Positions 39,257-53,254 are shown, numbered from the stretch's first letter. The stretch: 64,000 nucleotides of DNA from Toxoplasma gondii ME49 (GCF_000006565.2 NC_031477.1:1034868-1098867); one strand, 5' to 3'. The notes: a model not told the origin generated them from the sequence alone. Program-made: numbers and translations.

Positions 39257-42200
39257 CTACCTTTGTGGACAGTTATTGTTACAGTCACGTGTTTCCTGGT
39301 ACGAGGAACGACGAGGCGCCGCAGAAGGGGGACCAGCTACATATGGTTGCAATGTTCGATGGGTCTCCTGTCGCCTTTTGTCATTAGACGAGAACAAATT
39401 GAATATGGTTCTTAGTTGAACATTAAGATGCACAGAATTGAATTCATTTTCGGTGCGATGTACAAGCCAGAGCTTGGACAACACTGGAAAGAGGGGGAAC
39501 TAAACCTATCATTTGCACGGCCGTTCGCCACCCAAGCGGTGACCCCATACCTGATTCCTCTCGAAAATTTCAGTCCTCTGAACAGTCGTCTGTGCTGTCT
39601 GCAATACCCTAGTGTGCGCTCTCACAACATGGTGACTTGTACGACACAGAACGCAACCGAAAGAATACCGGATGGGTGATGGCTATTGCACGATGCCGGG
39701 TCGGAGGACCAAGTGAGAGAGTGATTCCAAGCCGGGCCAAGAAGTAGCCTTTCGTTCCACATCCACCGTGAAAAAGTATGGGTGCACCCACCATTTTTGA
39801 CTGCAGTGCGTTTTCTAACTCGTGCTTGAATCTTTAAGCGGGCCGCAAGCTGTCCTCCGCGAAGTCGTTCTGTCAATGTGTAGTAGTGAACTACCAAAGT
39901 CGAGTATTCACTTTCAGCCAACTGCCACTGTCACTAAGTCACGTAGGCTATATTGGTACGTACAGGGAAGTCCCTTGCAAGACTCAGGAAAGCAGTCAGT
40001 GCATTGCTAGCTGTGGCATTGGGGGGGCTCCCGAGGGGCGCCGTAGAAAAATTATATTTTGATTGTACCGTTTTTCGCAAACGACTTTGTGGGACATGGT
40101 TGTTACAGCTCTACCTGAATCTGGCTCCTCTAAGCACTGAAGGGTGTACATCAGGGACTGACCTAAAAAAAGCCCCCCGTCTGTGTGACCCAAAACACGG
40201 CTCAGCCTCTGTGGTTCCCAAACTTCTTGTCAACGAGGGCCAAATTCCTCCTTCCACTCAGTCGGAGAGTACCGGAGTAGATAATGACACACAACTGAAA
40301 TGCAACTACATTTCTGCCTCGTCTGAAAAGTTTGTTTTGCACGTTCAGGGCAAGGCCGCGAGTGTTTTTTTTCCACTACGGTGTTTGTGGCCACAAGTAA
40401 AACAACAACAGGTTGGACTACTTCTTCCCCATCTCTTCTGCGGCACTGCGTTTAGAGGGATACGCAGCCTCTGCTCCCATGCACTACCATCAGTTTCTCT
40501 GACTGTATTTGCGCTCCACAGCTACAGATGAAGGCACGCAGGGACAGAGAAGGGCCAACCAGCTTGGCGTCGGTGAGAAAAGATGTGGCAGGTCGGTCCA
40601 TGTCGACTTTGCTTCAGAGATAATCAGTGTTTTCTATATTAAGTATAGAATGCTTGAATATGATCGCACAAAATCTAAGAGCTAACAGTGGTAGCACCGG
40701 CAAATACTAAAAGCATTATTCATTCAAGATGGGGAACAGTGATTCCTGGTTCAACCAATTTGCTTAAGGGCTACAGGCATTGAGTGAGAGGAGACTGCCA
40801 GACATGTTACATGCATATCCGTTGGGCAGAACCTGAAGTATTCTTCGGACCGACGATCGACAGGCGTTGGTGACTTCTCTCCTGGTCATGTAGAAAAAAG
40901 TCCGTCGATGTTTCCAGGTGTGCCGGTATTCACCGGAGCTTGACTATCTCAGTAATCCATTCGCCTGATCGTTCTCATCGGCGCTCCAATCACTCCTGGA
41001 AAACCTGGTTCCGGGATCTTAGAAATACCTCTGTAGCGTCGCTTGTCTGTTGGCATCATGCAGAAACACAGTCATCAGAAAACAACAGTATCCGCACTCT
41101 CGCGACAATGGAAAGAAACGGACGTCACATTTGTAGCATTTTAGGTTCAGGTGCCCTAACCCGGAAACTTTCAGAAATTATTTACACTGTAAAATTGACA
41201 TCTTCCATCCGTGGTTCTCTCCACTGGCTATCCCCGAGGCGACAAGCTACGACTGCATGTCAAATCTGAGTGTGCTTTTATGTTTCTCCGTCATGAGGTC
41301 ACATTTCTCTTTAAGCGTAACAAACTTTAAAAGTCTGTTTGGTCATTCGGGTATAATGCGTTGAAAATCAATGTGTCAACAATAATGATAGGAGAACTGC
41401 AAGCCATCGGAAGGATGCAGCTATATTACACGCAACAACTCCAAGGCAGAAGCAGAACTATTTCAGCGGCTTCAGCGTAAGCGACATAACTACAGAAGAA
41501 TTAAATTGCTGTCAGAATGGTCTATACCTCACCTTGCAGCTCGCAAGGGCCCTCGTGAAGCAGACGGACTCCTTGACACTCTCGCTGGCAGTGGTTTTCG
41601 TACGTTGTTCCGTTATCGCCACAGTTCAGCAAAACAGTCGGTGGGCACATGTCGCATCTCGTTTGCTCTAAACGAGTCAACAAACATGAATCAACTTCTC
41701 ACATGTTATTTTGTGCTGGACACGATGGTACATATCTGATAACGCTGCTCACTTTGATATTACAGCTATCAGGCCCTCCGTTTTCCCGACTTTTTTTGCG
41801 GAGAGTGGAGGCTTGAACAAGATACTAAGCCATAGGGGCAGCCTTGTGTGCTCCCGACACACGTATAGACAATCAGATGCTGGTTTCTTGTTCGAGACAC
41901 CTTAATCACGGTCACTGTGAGAGACACAAACCCCACCCATCAGAAGGGCAGAGTATTTCTGAATAAACAACGTATTCGGGCAAGAAAACTCACTATGTGA
42001 AAAACTGATTGTCGCTCCGGCGGGGGCTGCGTCTGAAGACAGCGTCACACGAGTACGTCAATACTCTCAGTCGTCGTGGTTTGCTCATGCTCGGCAGATA
42101 CGGTGCAGAAGAAGGCAGTTTGCTCTGAAGAACAACGATCTCACCAAGAGTCCGCTTTGTTGTCGTGCAGAAGACTGAACCTGTAAATCCCTTCAAGTTA

Positions 42201-45200
42201 AAGCACACGTGTTACCTGCAGGCTGGTCTGTCAAAAAATCTGCCATAAAAGCTAATGTTGTACCAGGAGTGCTTGACGGGTCGTTCGTATTTGAAGATGA
42301 GGAGATGGTGCTGTTAGTGGGTGCTGCCGTTGTCGCCAGTGTTGCTGTAGTTATGGCTGTCGTCATTGTTGCAACAGGCGTCGCCGTTGCTGCCACGGTC
42401 GTTGTTGTCGTTGCCACGGACGTCGTCGTTGTTGCCACGGTAGTCGTCGTTGTCGTCGTAATGTTTGGGAGAGATGGTTTCTGCTCTGCAGCCGTCAAAC
42501 GAAGAAAAACGTAATCATATGTTTTGGGGGACCTGTAACAGAAACCAACTCATGGTTTTCGACCTTGAACTGTCTTCGAAAAACACGTACAGGCATACAC
42601 GGTAGCGCCGTGGCACAACAAGCGCAGTTACAACTGACATCTGTGTCCTCTTCTCGTAGAGTGCTGGCATATTGTCGTGGAACTTGTGGAGTTGCACCTT
42701 CATGTGAACGAGGGAAACGTTTGTAATTAGGTGTACGACATCGAATCGAACGCCTGTAAGGCGATTGGAATACCGCGATGGTGATTGCTAACTGAGCAAT
42801 ATTCTTTTAGTATATCCCTAGGTGAACGGAGGGAGAAGGTGGAGGTCTAGGCTTTACCTGAAAAAGGACACGGTCCCAGTGAGCCCAGGGAGACGCCTTG
42901 ACACTCACGCATACAGTGGTTAGCGTATGTTGTTCCGTCCTCGCCGCAATTCAGCTCAAATATGGGGGAACACAAACAGTCTGAGAAAAACAAGTAGAAA
43001 TGTGCAAATAAAACTAGATCTTTGTGTCCAGTACGTCATGTTGCATGTGTTCTGATCCTCTTGCTGGTTTGTGCCTCGGGGCGACCTTTGCCCTTTCTCA
43101 TGCCACTGCGACTCGGTAGACGTGACGCATATTTTCTGCACTGGCTATTATGCAGTAGTAGTCGTCCTTGATACAACTTCCCACTGAACGAATTTGTCAG
43201 CCGTGGGGAACTGGAGGAAATCTTTAGTCTCCTTTCATTTGATGTTTAGAATAAAGTCGGGACTCAGGCCATAGAGAACTACCAAAAACAGCATCTGTGA
43301 CCCCCGAACCGCACCAAAACAGATACTTGTCCAAATTATAGGAGTGGAGACTAACCACATGCTCTCTGGTTTCGTTCAGTCACGCCTCACTCACCTTCTT
43401 CTGTGCAGCGTCCTTCGTGCTTAAGTTCGACGTCGTGGCATTCACGGAAACAGTGGTTGACGTAAGTTTTGCCGTCAGCGCCGCAGTTTGGTTCATTAAT
43501 CTTCGGACAGAAGCACGCTGGTCCATTCGAGGGTGAACATACACAGTGTCACATGCACCCATTGCTTTCATATCTCCTGAGCATGAGACTAAAAGAAGGC
43601 ACGAATCGGGAACAATAATCTCCGACCGCAGATTCCTTTCATTGTTCAAGCATCGTCTATTCTGGTGACATTCCAGTCGACACTAAACAGAAATTAATGA
43701 AACTGTTCGGACTTGCTGTCGTTGATATGATGAGTTGAGTCTCCGCCATCGACATACGCATCACTGAATACGTACGTGTCTACAACCGGTGATTGACACA
43801 GGCATGAAGCGTGAAAAATCGTGGTCTCGTACGCTGGGCCGGAGCGTCGACGGGGCCGTTCGAGGTGGACTCTGAACGAATCATGGAACAGCGCATCCGT
43901 AACACATCCCGACGGCAAGAAGTGACACAGCTGTAGTAAACATAGGAGGACGAAGGTTTAGACAAAAATGTTTCAAAAAATGGATTGATAAAAGCAACGC
44001 TGTTGGGGGTACTTGCTATTGCTTACTGCCGATCGTGTTATTGTTTTATGCTCAGAGGAAACCGTGGTGGCAACGAAGTTCAAGTTTAGCATATAGTTCA
44101 GTATCACACTCAAAGTAGTTCTGCACGAAGCTAGAGTTTGGCAGTAGAGAAAAAGTAGGCGTTCGCTCTTCTTTGTGGGAAACATGTAGTGCGTACAAAT
44201 AGGACCATCACACGTACCTTCAGGCACGTCCTATAGGAGCAGGGGTCGCTCGGCCTTATCGTACTGCTAAATCCAGAAATTCACCATAAACGCGTTCTGC
44301 AGCATGTATGAAACTACGGTGCAGGACCGCCTTGCAAGCTTGTTCGCAGTAATGCCATGAAGCGTCAACGCCTGACACGATCTACACTTACCGTCATATC
44401 GGTCGCACGAACCTGGCCCTTTAAGGCCGACTCCTCGGCATTCCCGCAGACAGCTATTGGGATAGGTCTTCCCATCCATCCCACAGTTGATATTCAGTGT
44501 CAGGGGACAACCACACTCTGTACAAACAGCAGTCATCTCGTTTTGTCCACTCGTGTGCAAGCATGGCTTCCATCATCTCGGACCACGGTCGAATCGTTTC
44601 CTCAGAAGTTTTGTTAAACCTGTGTCCGTATGGCGGCAACCATTGGTGGGAGAAAAAAGTGCTTGCTAAGAACTATGCCAGATACACTTCTTGTTTTCGC
44701 AGTGTAACACGGACACCTCCCTATCTAACAAGCTCGCACAAACTAAAACGGCGTTCGTCAGTCGCATGTCTCGAAGACAGCTCTTACGAGCGCTCAATGC
44801 GGTCGTGCAGATATAAACGTTTGCCTCGGGAGCACATAGCTGGCTGGAGCCGACTGGACAAGGTGGACCAATATGTCCTCGTGCTCGTATTATTGGGAAT
44901 TGAACGAATAGATGTCGATCTTGCAACAGTGTGGATGCATCTGGCTGCACTGTTCACAGTGAAGTTCAGTGGAATAACGGGTACGTTGAAAGTGAGGCTG
45001 GGAGGTCTTACCCTCGTCGGTACAGGGACCTTCGTGGAAGAGGTCTACCTCTGCGCACTGACGCAGGCAGTGGTTGGCGTATGTGAGTTTGTCTGCACCG
45101 CAGTTCGGTTCGTAAAACCTTGAGGAGCAAGGGCAGTCTGGAAGCACACAAACAGTGGCGAAGGGGCAGCCTGAGGCTCTGCAGATTTCACTGTGTGTTT

Positions 45201-48200
45201 TCATCAAAACGACCTTTTGGCCATGTACGGCTCTTGGAGCATCCAGCTTATGATTGCTGATTCAGGAATAACCTGAGTTCCCATACTTCATTAGCAAATC
45301 ATTGGCGTCGCGCAACAGGGTAGTTGCCCCCACAAACTAGTAGTGTGTGAACACGAAGAGAGCTTTTTGCATGCTTATCTCTAGCTGGTGAAGCTGAGGG
45401 AAACATTATCTGTCACCGAACGTGTAGAATCGTTTACAAGTCGCTCGTACCTTTCTAAATCCCCACAGCTCTGTCCTCACAATATCTGTCACGTTCCTTC
45501 AAACACCAGTAAGTGACGTGGAGTATCCAGTCCAGTGAGGAAGCTGTCACATCCGGATTTCTCACCGCTCTCGGCAGACTGTGCAGTGCTCGGCGCCATT
45601 GTTGTTGTGGTTGTCGCTGCTTCAGAACAACAACAGAAGAAACATACGACTGCGTTTGTGGTACACATCATTGCTTTAGACAGTGCATGTGTATCGACGC
45701 TGGGCATGTCCTTTTCTGACCTCAATATGGACGTGATATCAGAGCCCATCATGTTTCTACAAGCACATTCACCAGCTTGAAGGGCTGTTTACAGTTGTGG
45801 GTGTTCTCCGTTTGGTGCGAGGTGTGTCCACAACAGTTTCAGTTTCCACTGCTTGAAAATATAACGAAGTCTATGTTTCCGGGCGTTTCCGGGCTCAGGC
45901 CTGTGTAACTAAGATCGTCGTCGAAGCTTGCGGGACTAATAACTCCACAGAAAAGCAATGCTCAAAACATGTGGGTCGGAGCAACAACGGTTCGTCTCGA
46001 CAGCATTCAGACGCTCCTTTGGGTGGAGAGAGCATCATCATTTGCTGAAGATGTCGGGTCCTCACTGCCAGTTTCACATGGGCCTTCGTGCTGGATAGCC
46101 ACGCTGTCACATTCGCGAAGGCAGTTGTTCGCGTACGTCTTGCCGTCCGCACCACAATTGAGCTCTACTTTCAGGGGGCAATCACAGCCTGGAAGGTGCG
46201 CATGCGCACAAGCCGATGTGAACGCTTTGTCGGTTAGGATTCTCGGATACATCTCAGACGTCAAGATGATAGAGGCCTCGTGCAAATCAGTGGAGATTAT
46301 CACTGTCACGTTCATTTAGAGGATGGGCAAGATCGTTACGCTGTCTACGAGCACCAGACAGGAATATGTCGCATCCCCACGCTTCCATTTTTCAAAAGAC
46401 CGACTCTCCCATCTGTCGGTGTGCGCAATCGGAGGCAGTACATTTACCAGATAACACTGGACCGGTTGGCCAGCGCACTGTCGTTCACATACGGAGTTCA
46501 ATGAAGCGACCAGTAACAAGTAACGCTCTTACCCTGTTCCATGCAGAAACCTATGTGTCTAAGGCCGGTCCTGCTGCACTGTCGAAGACAGTGATTAAGA
46601 TACGTTTTCCCGTCGTTGCCGCAGTTCAGTTCAAGAATTTTCGGGCAGAAGCATCCAGGCACTGCGCAGTCACATTCTCACCTCGAGAGACAGAATTCAC
46701 ATATCATTGGCGGATCATCTCAAGCTACAACGAACGTGTTCCTTCTCGAGTCTTAGACAAAATGCCGACTATATACATATTTGAGGGACATGCATTCATC
46801 AGAGTTCAGTACAATGAATCAACGACTGGCAAAAGCTCACGTAGAAACCAGCGTTTGCGGCGTGGTGCAGCGCTACATCCACGCGCCTTTCCTGGTTTAG
46901 TCTAGTGCGGCCGCAAGCTGTTCATAGGTAGTTTTCTGCACGGCGTTCGAAATCGACTACGAGCAACAGACAGTGATCTCTCATAGAACAACCAACTGCA
47001 CCTCACTTGTCAGTGGATCTTGGTTATTTTGCGCAAGGGCGGGTTGTTGAGGCTGAATATCGGATGTGTCTGAGAACCAAGTTCACAGCGTCACACTCGT
47101 CCACGCAAGCTCGTCCACGCAAACCCTTGAAGCCCAACTTTGTTCGTTTGACGATCAGGTAGAGCCTGTCACGTTCTCAGCCGCATGGAAAATACAGGCA
47201 CCCGCGACTTTTTCTCCAAGGACACATAAAGCATCGACAACCCGATGCTCTGGAGGAAAAGACGTCGGAAGTCATGTCAAAGCAACGGCGACGTGTGAGC
47301 GTCATCCATGTTCTGCCACGCGAAAGTAGGAATCGGAGCAAAGCGGAAATGTCTTGGTTTCGCAACTTTTGCCTCCTCTGGTAGCCACGGGGAACGCCGC
47401 TACCACTAGGCGCGATCAAGAGGCAGATTCCTCGCAAGAGGAGCTGCGTCAATTTAACGCAGGAAGAGAGGGAGTCTGCTGTCAAAGCCGGAGTCGGCAG
47501 GATTCTGTTCTAGTACCAAGAAATGAAAATATCCGGAGCAATGTCGGAAACTAGCTGCTGTATGACGAGAGACACACTTGCACACTGATGTGCCGCCGTT
47601 GTGAAGTCGGTGTGCTGACCTGTTGAGCTACACGGACCCTCATGTTTTAGATAGACACCTTCGCACGTTCTCATGCAATGATTCGTGTGCGCCTTGTCAC
47701 TGGCGCCGCTATTCGGCTCCAGATGTCTAGAACAGCGGCATTCTGAAGGCATCCGACCTCATCACTGCAACACATTGCCCACGATGCCGATTACCCTTAA
47801 AAGTAACCGCCCACACAAGCACGACATCAGAATGCGAATACTGGGAATCCTTCCCAGAACAGCAGATGTGATAGAAGTCTCTAGCACGTTCTCACTGTAT
47901 GAACAAAGTTGTAACACAACGTACGGGTGTGTCCAGGTGCAAGTGAAACGCCAAAACGGCAGAGCGGAAAAGTTAATGCCGCCGCGGAGAGGACACAAGC
48001 ACAGGAAACCGAATGACCCCGGTGTAGGACTAAAGCAGGACGCCTGAATGTCGTGGGGGCAGTGTCAGCTTCTTTATCAGACAGAAGAGATTTATCATGG
48101 AAGCGCATTCTACGCAAGGCGGCTTTGCAGGGGTGGGGGCTGTGCGTTTTTTAAAATAAACGGAACTTACCCTCAGTTGTAGGGGATGAAGATGATTTCG

Positions 48201-51200
48201 CAATCCGTGGTGACGCGACTGGCATGACCACAGCGGGAGCACACAGTGGAAAACGGAAGCTGCCTTGCTCCTCTGAATGCGATCAGTTTTCTTCTTTTCG
48301 TTAAGTGACACATGGTGGCTACAGTACGGCGGAACAGTCTCTGGCAACGCTAAGAACCGGGTACTCCTTCGCCTCCTTCCGCAACTTGTCTTCGTGCCCG
48401 ACAGAGTCCTCTTGTATACGAAGTACGCGGCCTGCAACTATCTTGAGTCACCCGGAGGCGGGAAAGTCGCTTAATTATCACGATCACACCCATCGGCTGT
48501 TTAACGTAGAGGGTCATTTTGAAATAGTGAGCTCATGCGGGGTTATAGTCGAACCATCTCGGGCCAATTGCACGCGTCGTTAAAGCGGCGCAAACATACA
48601 TTATGGGTTTTGCCTATGTTTCTATTCCTGTGTATCTACACACGCATGCGCAGATATATAATGGAAGAGCTGAACATGCTTATGCGAGTATAGTGATACT
48701 TTTGTCCTAACTCCCTCATATTCCCCGAAAAGGCTGTTCGGCAGTTAACGAAAAAAATTCCGGCAGGTTGAGAAAGTTTTAGAACAACCGCTCTCCATCA
48801 CGACAGCAAACACCCTGCCACATCAACGCAAAATAGGACGGCTGCACATGTCTGGCATTGCATGCTAACGACCATTCACCAAGGGACGTTGTTGAAGTTC
48901 CCGAGCGAAAACTCACCATTCACCGAGAGACTATTCTCCAGAGGCTATCGAGGCACTAGAAGTAATCCCTTACCGTGGAGCTGTAGGTTGCCTGACAAGG
49001 CCTCTGCTGAAGCAAAGAACAGGGCAGGCACATGCTAATTTGACATGTTCCGTAACACAGAAACACTATGAATTGCTCGTACACTCTTTCCCGGAGCCGG
49101 AACGTCTACTTTGCAAGGGAGCTATCTCCGTTTCTTTGGCAACTTTAAGATCGCACGATCGCATCCTCCCCAGCGACCGGTTCTGGTAATGTTAGCCACA
49201 ACGAGGAGAAAATGCTCATTGAAGTTGCACGCGGCGATTATATAACATGAACACGCAGAGTTCCTGTCCCAGGGACGATAGTCCGGGAGAGACAGATTGT
49301 CAGCATTCTGATCCGTTCAAACAAAATCAAGGGAACGAGAACATTGTGAAGAGATGCTAAAATCAACTGCAACGTGGCGTTATTTTTCTCGTCACTGGTC
49401 TACCCTGTGATCTGATTTGAACCAGGAGAAGTATCAGGTTACGCTACACACCACATTGGGATCAAAATATGCAATCAGACGAAGTCATGCTTTGCTGGAA
49501 TGTAGCCTTCCGACTTCCAAGCAATGTTGCGTGTTCACTTGCCAGTGGCGCCCAGAGAACGAAGCATCACTGTAGAAATGTGTGTTCCATTATCAGCATA
49601 AACGAGTCATTCTATTGAGAGCGCTATGGCTGCTTCTAGCGAGTAGGCGTTCGCTGTTTTGCCCAGAATCGACTGTGGTCACATGCCTCTACACAGTTAC
49701 GGATACCGTTCTAGTAGCAACTGCCTCACCCGGCACCAGCGACTCGCATCAGTTCATGATAGCTAGCACTTGGAAAAGGCAATACGTTAGTACCATTTTT
49801 CCTCGGAGAAGATACACAACCACCATATGCTACGTACTTCTCTTCGAGGCACATGGCCCCTCGTAGTTCAGTTGCACACCATCGCATTCCCTCATGCAGT
49901 GGTTGTAGTACGTGTTGTTGTCCACGCCACAGTTGAGCTCGACCTTCTGGGGACACCTGCACACTGAATAAACTTGCACAAATGTGAACGCGATGCAAAG
50001 AACCAGCCACTACTCTACGTCACAGTATCCATCGCTAGTGGTAAACCATTCTAATGGCACGGAAGACAAGACAAAAACGCACAACACAGGTGACTTGACG
50101 TGGAGGAGACACCACTTTCTTGACAGCCGCATGCTGCATCACCTATGATTTCGCCTTGTATTCTCAAAAAGCTACTGTGCGCGTTTGCGCGTATGTAACA
50201 AAAAACGGCGTGTAACCGTACATCCGCGGCTGAGCAGGATGCCTGCCTCCTTGCGTAGGCATGAAGCGCTGATCCGACAGTGCACTTGCTTGAACAAGAA
50301 CGCAGATGAATCGAAATAATTATAACACTTAACTTGCCGCGGTGGCGGTTTTGGTGCCACTGTTCCGGGACGCAGTCGTCTCCGGTATGCTTTATTTGCG
50401 GTCAACACACTTCCCTGAGAAGGCCTGCGGCTTCCACAAATTACCGAGCGGAATGTAAGCAAAGGGCCGGAAGATTTGCTCTACAGTTGTTCACAATATT
50501 GTATATCTTCATGCGTCAGTGAACACGAGCTTTTAAATATGTAGGAATTTTCTTGGACACATGAATGCAAGAGAGTGCTTTCGGCTCGAACGTCATACTT
50601 GTCCGCCTCAGATGATGAAAATGACCTTGTGATCCGGGGACCACAGATCAATTGCAACGCGTGAGTCTTGAAAGAAGAGGCATTTTTTCTTCTATTACGA
50701 CTACAGTCGAGTACACGTTCGTTGCTCCACCGCGCGCTGGAGCACACGGATGGTGCTGCGATTCTGAACGGCAAATGGTGCATCTATCCAGAGAGTGTCG
50801 TCCGTTCGAAAGGAATGAAAATCAGGACAGGATCAGCTGTCGGCAATGTTCAAACGATTTTGAGGTTTTTCTGGGATTGCCCTCAAAGCTCAGTTCAGTT
50901 CACCCCGTGCGGGTACGTCGGGGCTCGCCTTAGAGCATTCGGTGCTGTATTAGTCCATCTTCTAGTGCACTGGCCTCAGGCTCTGACCGGCACTCTGCGA
51001 GCACCCTCATACACAAAGCGCTGGTGGTCTGGGGCAGACGATCACCTGCGGTGCAGTAAAGAACTGTGAGTCTGTCGTGACGCTGTCGGATCTCAGAAAA
51101 GCAGATCCTCAGGAATGCACTGTGTACCAGATGAAACGCAAACAATGTAAATGAAGAAGAGCCCCTGTTGATCACTCTTGGCTGACTCAGAACATAAACA

Positions 51201-51922
51201 CAGAGCAAAAGCTTCAGTTTCGCATACCTCCCGTTGTGCAATAGCCCAGATGCCGGAGTTGTACGCCGTTGCATTCTCTGAGACAGTGATTCGAGTAAGT
51301 CTTCCCATCCACCCCGCAGTTGACGACAACGCTGGCTTCGCACTGGCAGTCTCTCCATCCAGCTGAAGGCATAAGGCATATTGAAGTAAACAGAAGACAG
51401 AGTCTACACATTTTGCTGTTTCCCGAGGTCAGTGCTGTGAACCAGATCCCGCCAGCCCGGCAGCCACAGTGGAAAACGGAAGCTGGCTACTTTGGTATCC
51501 GCCAGCTTTTTGCCGCACCATTGACTCCACCTCCGCATGGTTGTTCTTGTTTCTTGAATTGATTCGAGTGCACGAATGTGTCAGACACAGAACAGAAGAC
51601 GTCACGCAGAAAAAAACTTTTCAAAAACCTCCATCGCACAGAGACACCTAGCAAGCAGCTCACACCGAAGCGTGGAAGGCCAGCACACCGATGCGAGATA
51701 CCCTACAGAGAACTGAAAGGCTGACTACTTTAACAAATGGCAGCAATAGTACTGAAGAAAACGGTACTGGCTATCAGACGTGGCTGTGGGAAATCCGGAA
51801 TTCGACTTACATGTCGTCGATGCTCCCTTCTCGGCACCAGCGAGTGGCTGGTTGATGGAAACCAGCAAGAAAACGAGAGCACTGTACCAGTTCATCGTCC
51901 AAAGTCTCAAACTCATATGCAT
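39257..51922 (-). CDS. Secreted multi-Kazal serine protease inhibitor, ten Kazal-type domains
   Basis: Fifteen minus-strand exons join in phase: 51922-51811 (signal peptide, core WYSALVFLLVSI), 51362-51228, 49963-49838, 48218-48171 (Ser-rich linker), 47742-47620, 46661-46533, 46188-46066, 45619-45566 (Thr linker), 45137-45012, 44517-44392, 43517-43395, 42980-42858, 42485-42216 (90-residue Thr/Ser linker), 41667-41533, and a less certain terminal exon 39336-39257; about 610 aa. Ten exons each hold one Kazal domain of the form C-x-C-x7-CG-x-(D/N)G-x-TY-x-NHC-x3-C-x10-C. Kazal domains inhibit serine proteases by presenting a loop residue (P1, two after the second Cys); here P1 reads A, Q, R, K, L, S, L, K, P and P from N- to C-terminus. 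Every internal exon is phase 1-1. The domain at 47742-47620 lacks the third Cys and the Tyr. More linker exons may have been missed. Confidence 0.82.
42216..42485 (-). repeat. Thr-rich low-complexity linker exon with ACN/GTN trinucleotide repeats
   Basis: One exon of the multi-Kazal gene is built from degenerate trinucleotide repeats encoding Thr runs separated by Val-Ala (TTTTTTTVATTTTSVATTTT), then a Ser/Asn/Pro-rich part. It resembles a mucin-like, probably O-glycosylated spacer between Kazal domains 9 and 10, and its length is likely to vary between strains. Confidence 0.75.
47620..47742 (-). other. Degenerate Kazal domain exon (third cysteine lost)
   Basis: Fifth exon of the multi-Kazal gene. 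It keeps GT-AG borders, phase 1-1 and an open frame, with ECRCSRHLEP, NHCMRTC and HEGPCSS recognisable. But the CG of the fold's third cysteine is now SG (EPNSGAS) and the conserved TY is AH. Without that cysteine the usual 3-6 disulfide cannot form, so the domain is probably misfolded or repurposed. Confidence 0.75.
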
Positions 51923-53254
51923 CCGTAAGGTAGCGTAGTCACTGATGCCGGACCTCAGCCCTTGTGATACTGTGCAAGCGGGACAAAACTGCGTATTTCA
52001 AAGTGCATCCTGCAAGGGGTGCTGCTGTGCTATGCCTTTGCACACAAGAGAGCGATCCCACAAGGATGCAGCTTTATTCAAGATGTCTGCTGTCATCAAC
52101 AATTACACATTCACCCCAGCCCAAGAACCCGTAACACGACCACAAGGGCCAGCGAACGCCAGTTTATTAGGGACCGAAACGTGCGCAGAAGATACCCAGG
52201 TCGACCATCACCAAGGGAAAGGTGGCCAAAGATCCGTTTCGAATAGGGTGGTACAGTGCAGTAATTGCAGCTGTCGTCGGAGCCTATCTGCACACTTTTA
52301 ATGGGGATAAAAAGATCTAGGACAGCTTGTTTCAAACGTTGCCATATCTTGGACAGCGGAGCAGGGAAAACCCCCGCCCCCCACCAACTTTTTGGCTTCC
52401 CTGTCCCTCTATCCACAACAGCATGAAAGTCTTCTCCTGTATCGAAGGGCAAGGAGTTCCATTAATTGCTATGTGACAACTTAGTGCATACGACAGTCTC
52501 GGAGCCAAGAGTTTGTTTGTATAAGGCAGGCGACTTATATGCTACAGAAATTGTTCTAACTGAATGCAGCATAACATTCACGAGCAGAAAGAAGTCCAAC
52601 ACAGCTCGCAAACGTTGCTTGACGAATGTATGTGCATCAGTGCTGAGGCATCATTTTTGCTGTGTCCCTCGTGTAAACATACTCATATTGAAAAGTACCT
52701 CAGGAATTCAAGTTGGAGCATATGTACTGACAGGTCAGGCACTCTATACAACACCTGACCCAGTGCATAAACACAACAGCGAACGAGGGATGATCCGGAC
52801 TGGGCTGGGGGAAACGTTTTCATACTTTGAGTCGCTGTTTCCGTCCCGACAGTTTCATGACAGCCTCGATAAAGTGCTTGGCATTGCAGCAAGATCTCCG
52901 AATGTCCAGGAGTTCTGCGAGAGAGAATGTAAATCATCGTGGAAGCCGCGTCGGAAGCAGGCGAATGGGTTGATGTATTTCTTTGCCATTGTTGTTTTTG
53001 CTCTGTTGGAATTGGACGGAAAGACTGGACTACTAGGCAGAGCACGAGAAATGGACAAATGTTCTGTCCATCTGTCATTAGTTCCGCACTGGCATATGGC
53101 CAGCTTCAACTTGCAACCACAGTAAAATTCGACCAGCGCGAGCACAGGGACGTCCACGAATGTTTTTGCTTTCAAGCGGACTACCGAATTCTGCCGAATC
53201 GGAATGCTGTGCAACTCATTAGCCTGGTTCATCTTGTTCAGCGAAATTACAATG

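Noticed and set aside
44497..45123. 208-codon plus-strand open frame
   Set aside because: It overlaps two minus-strand Kazal exons (45137-45012 and 44517-44392) in antisense, and has no protein character of its own.
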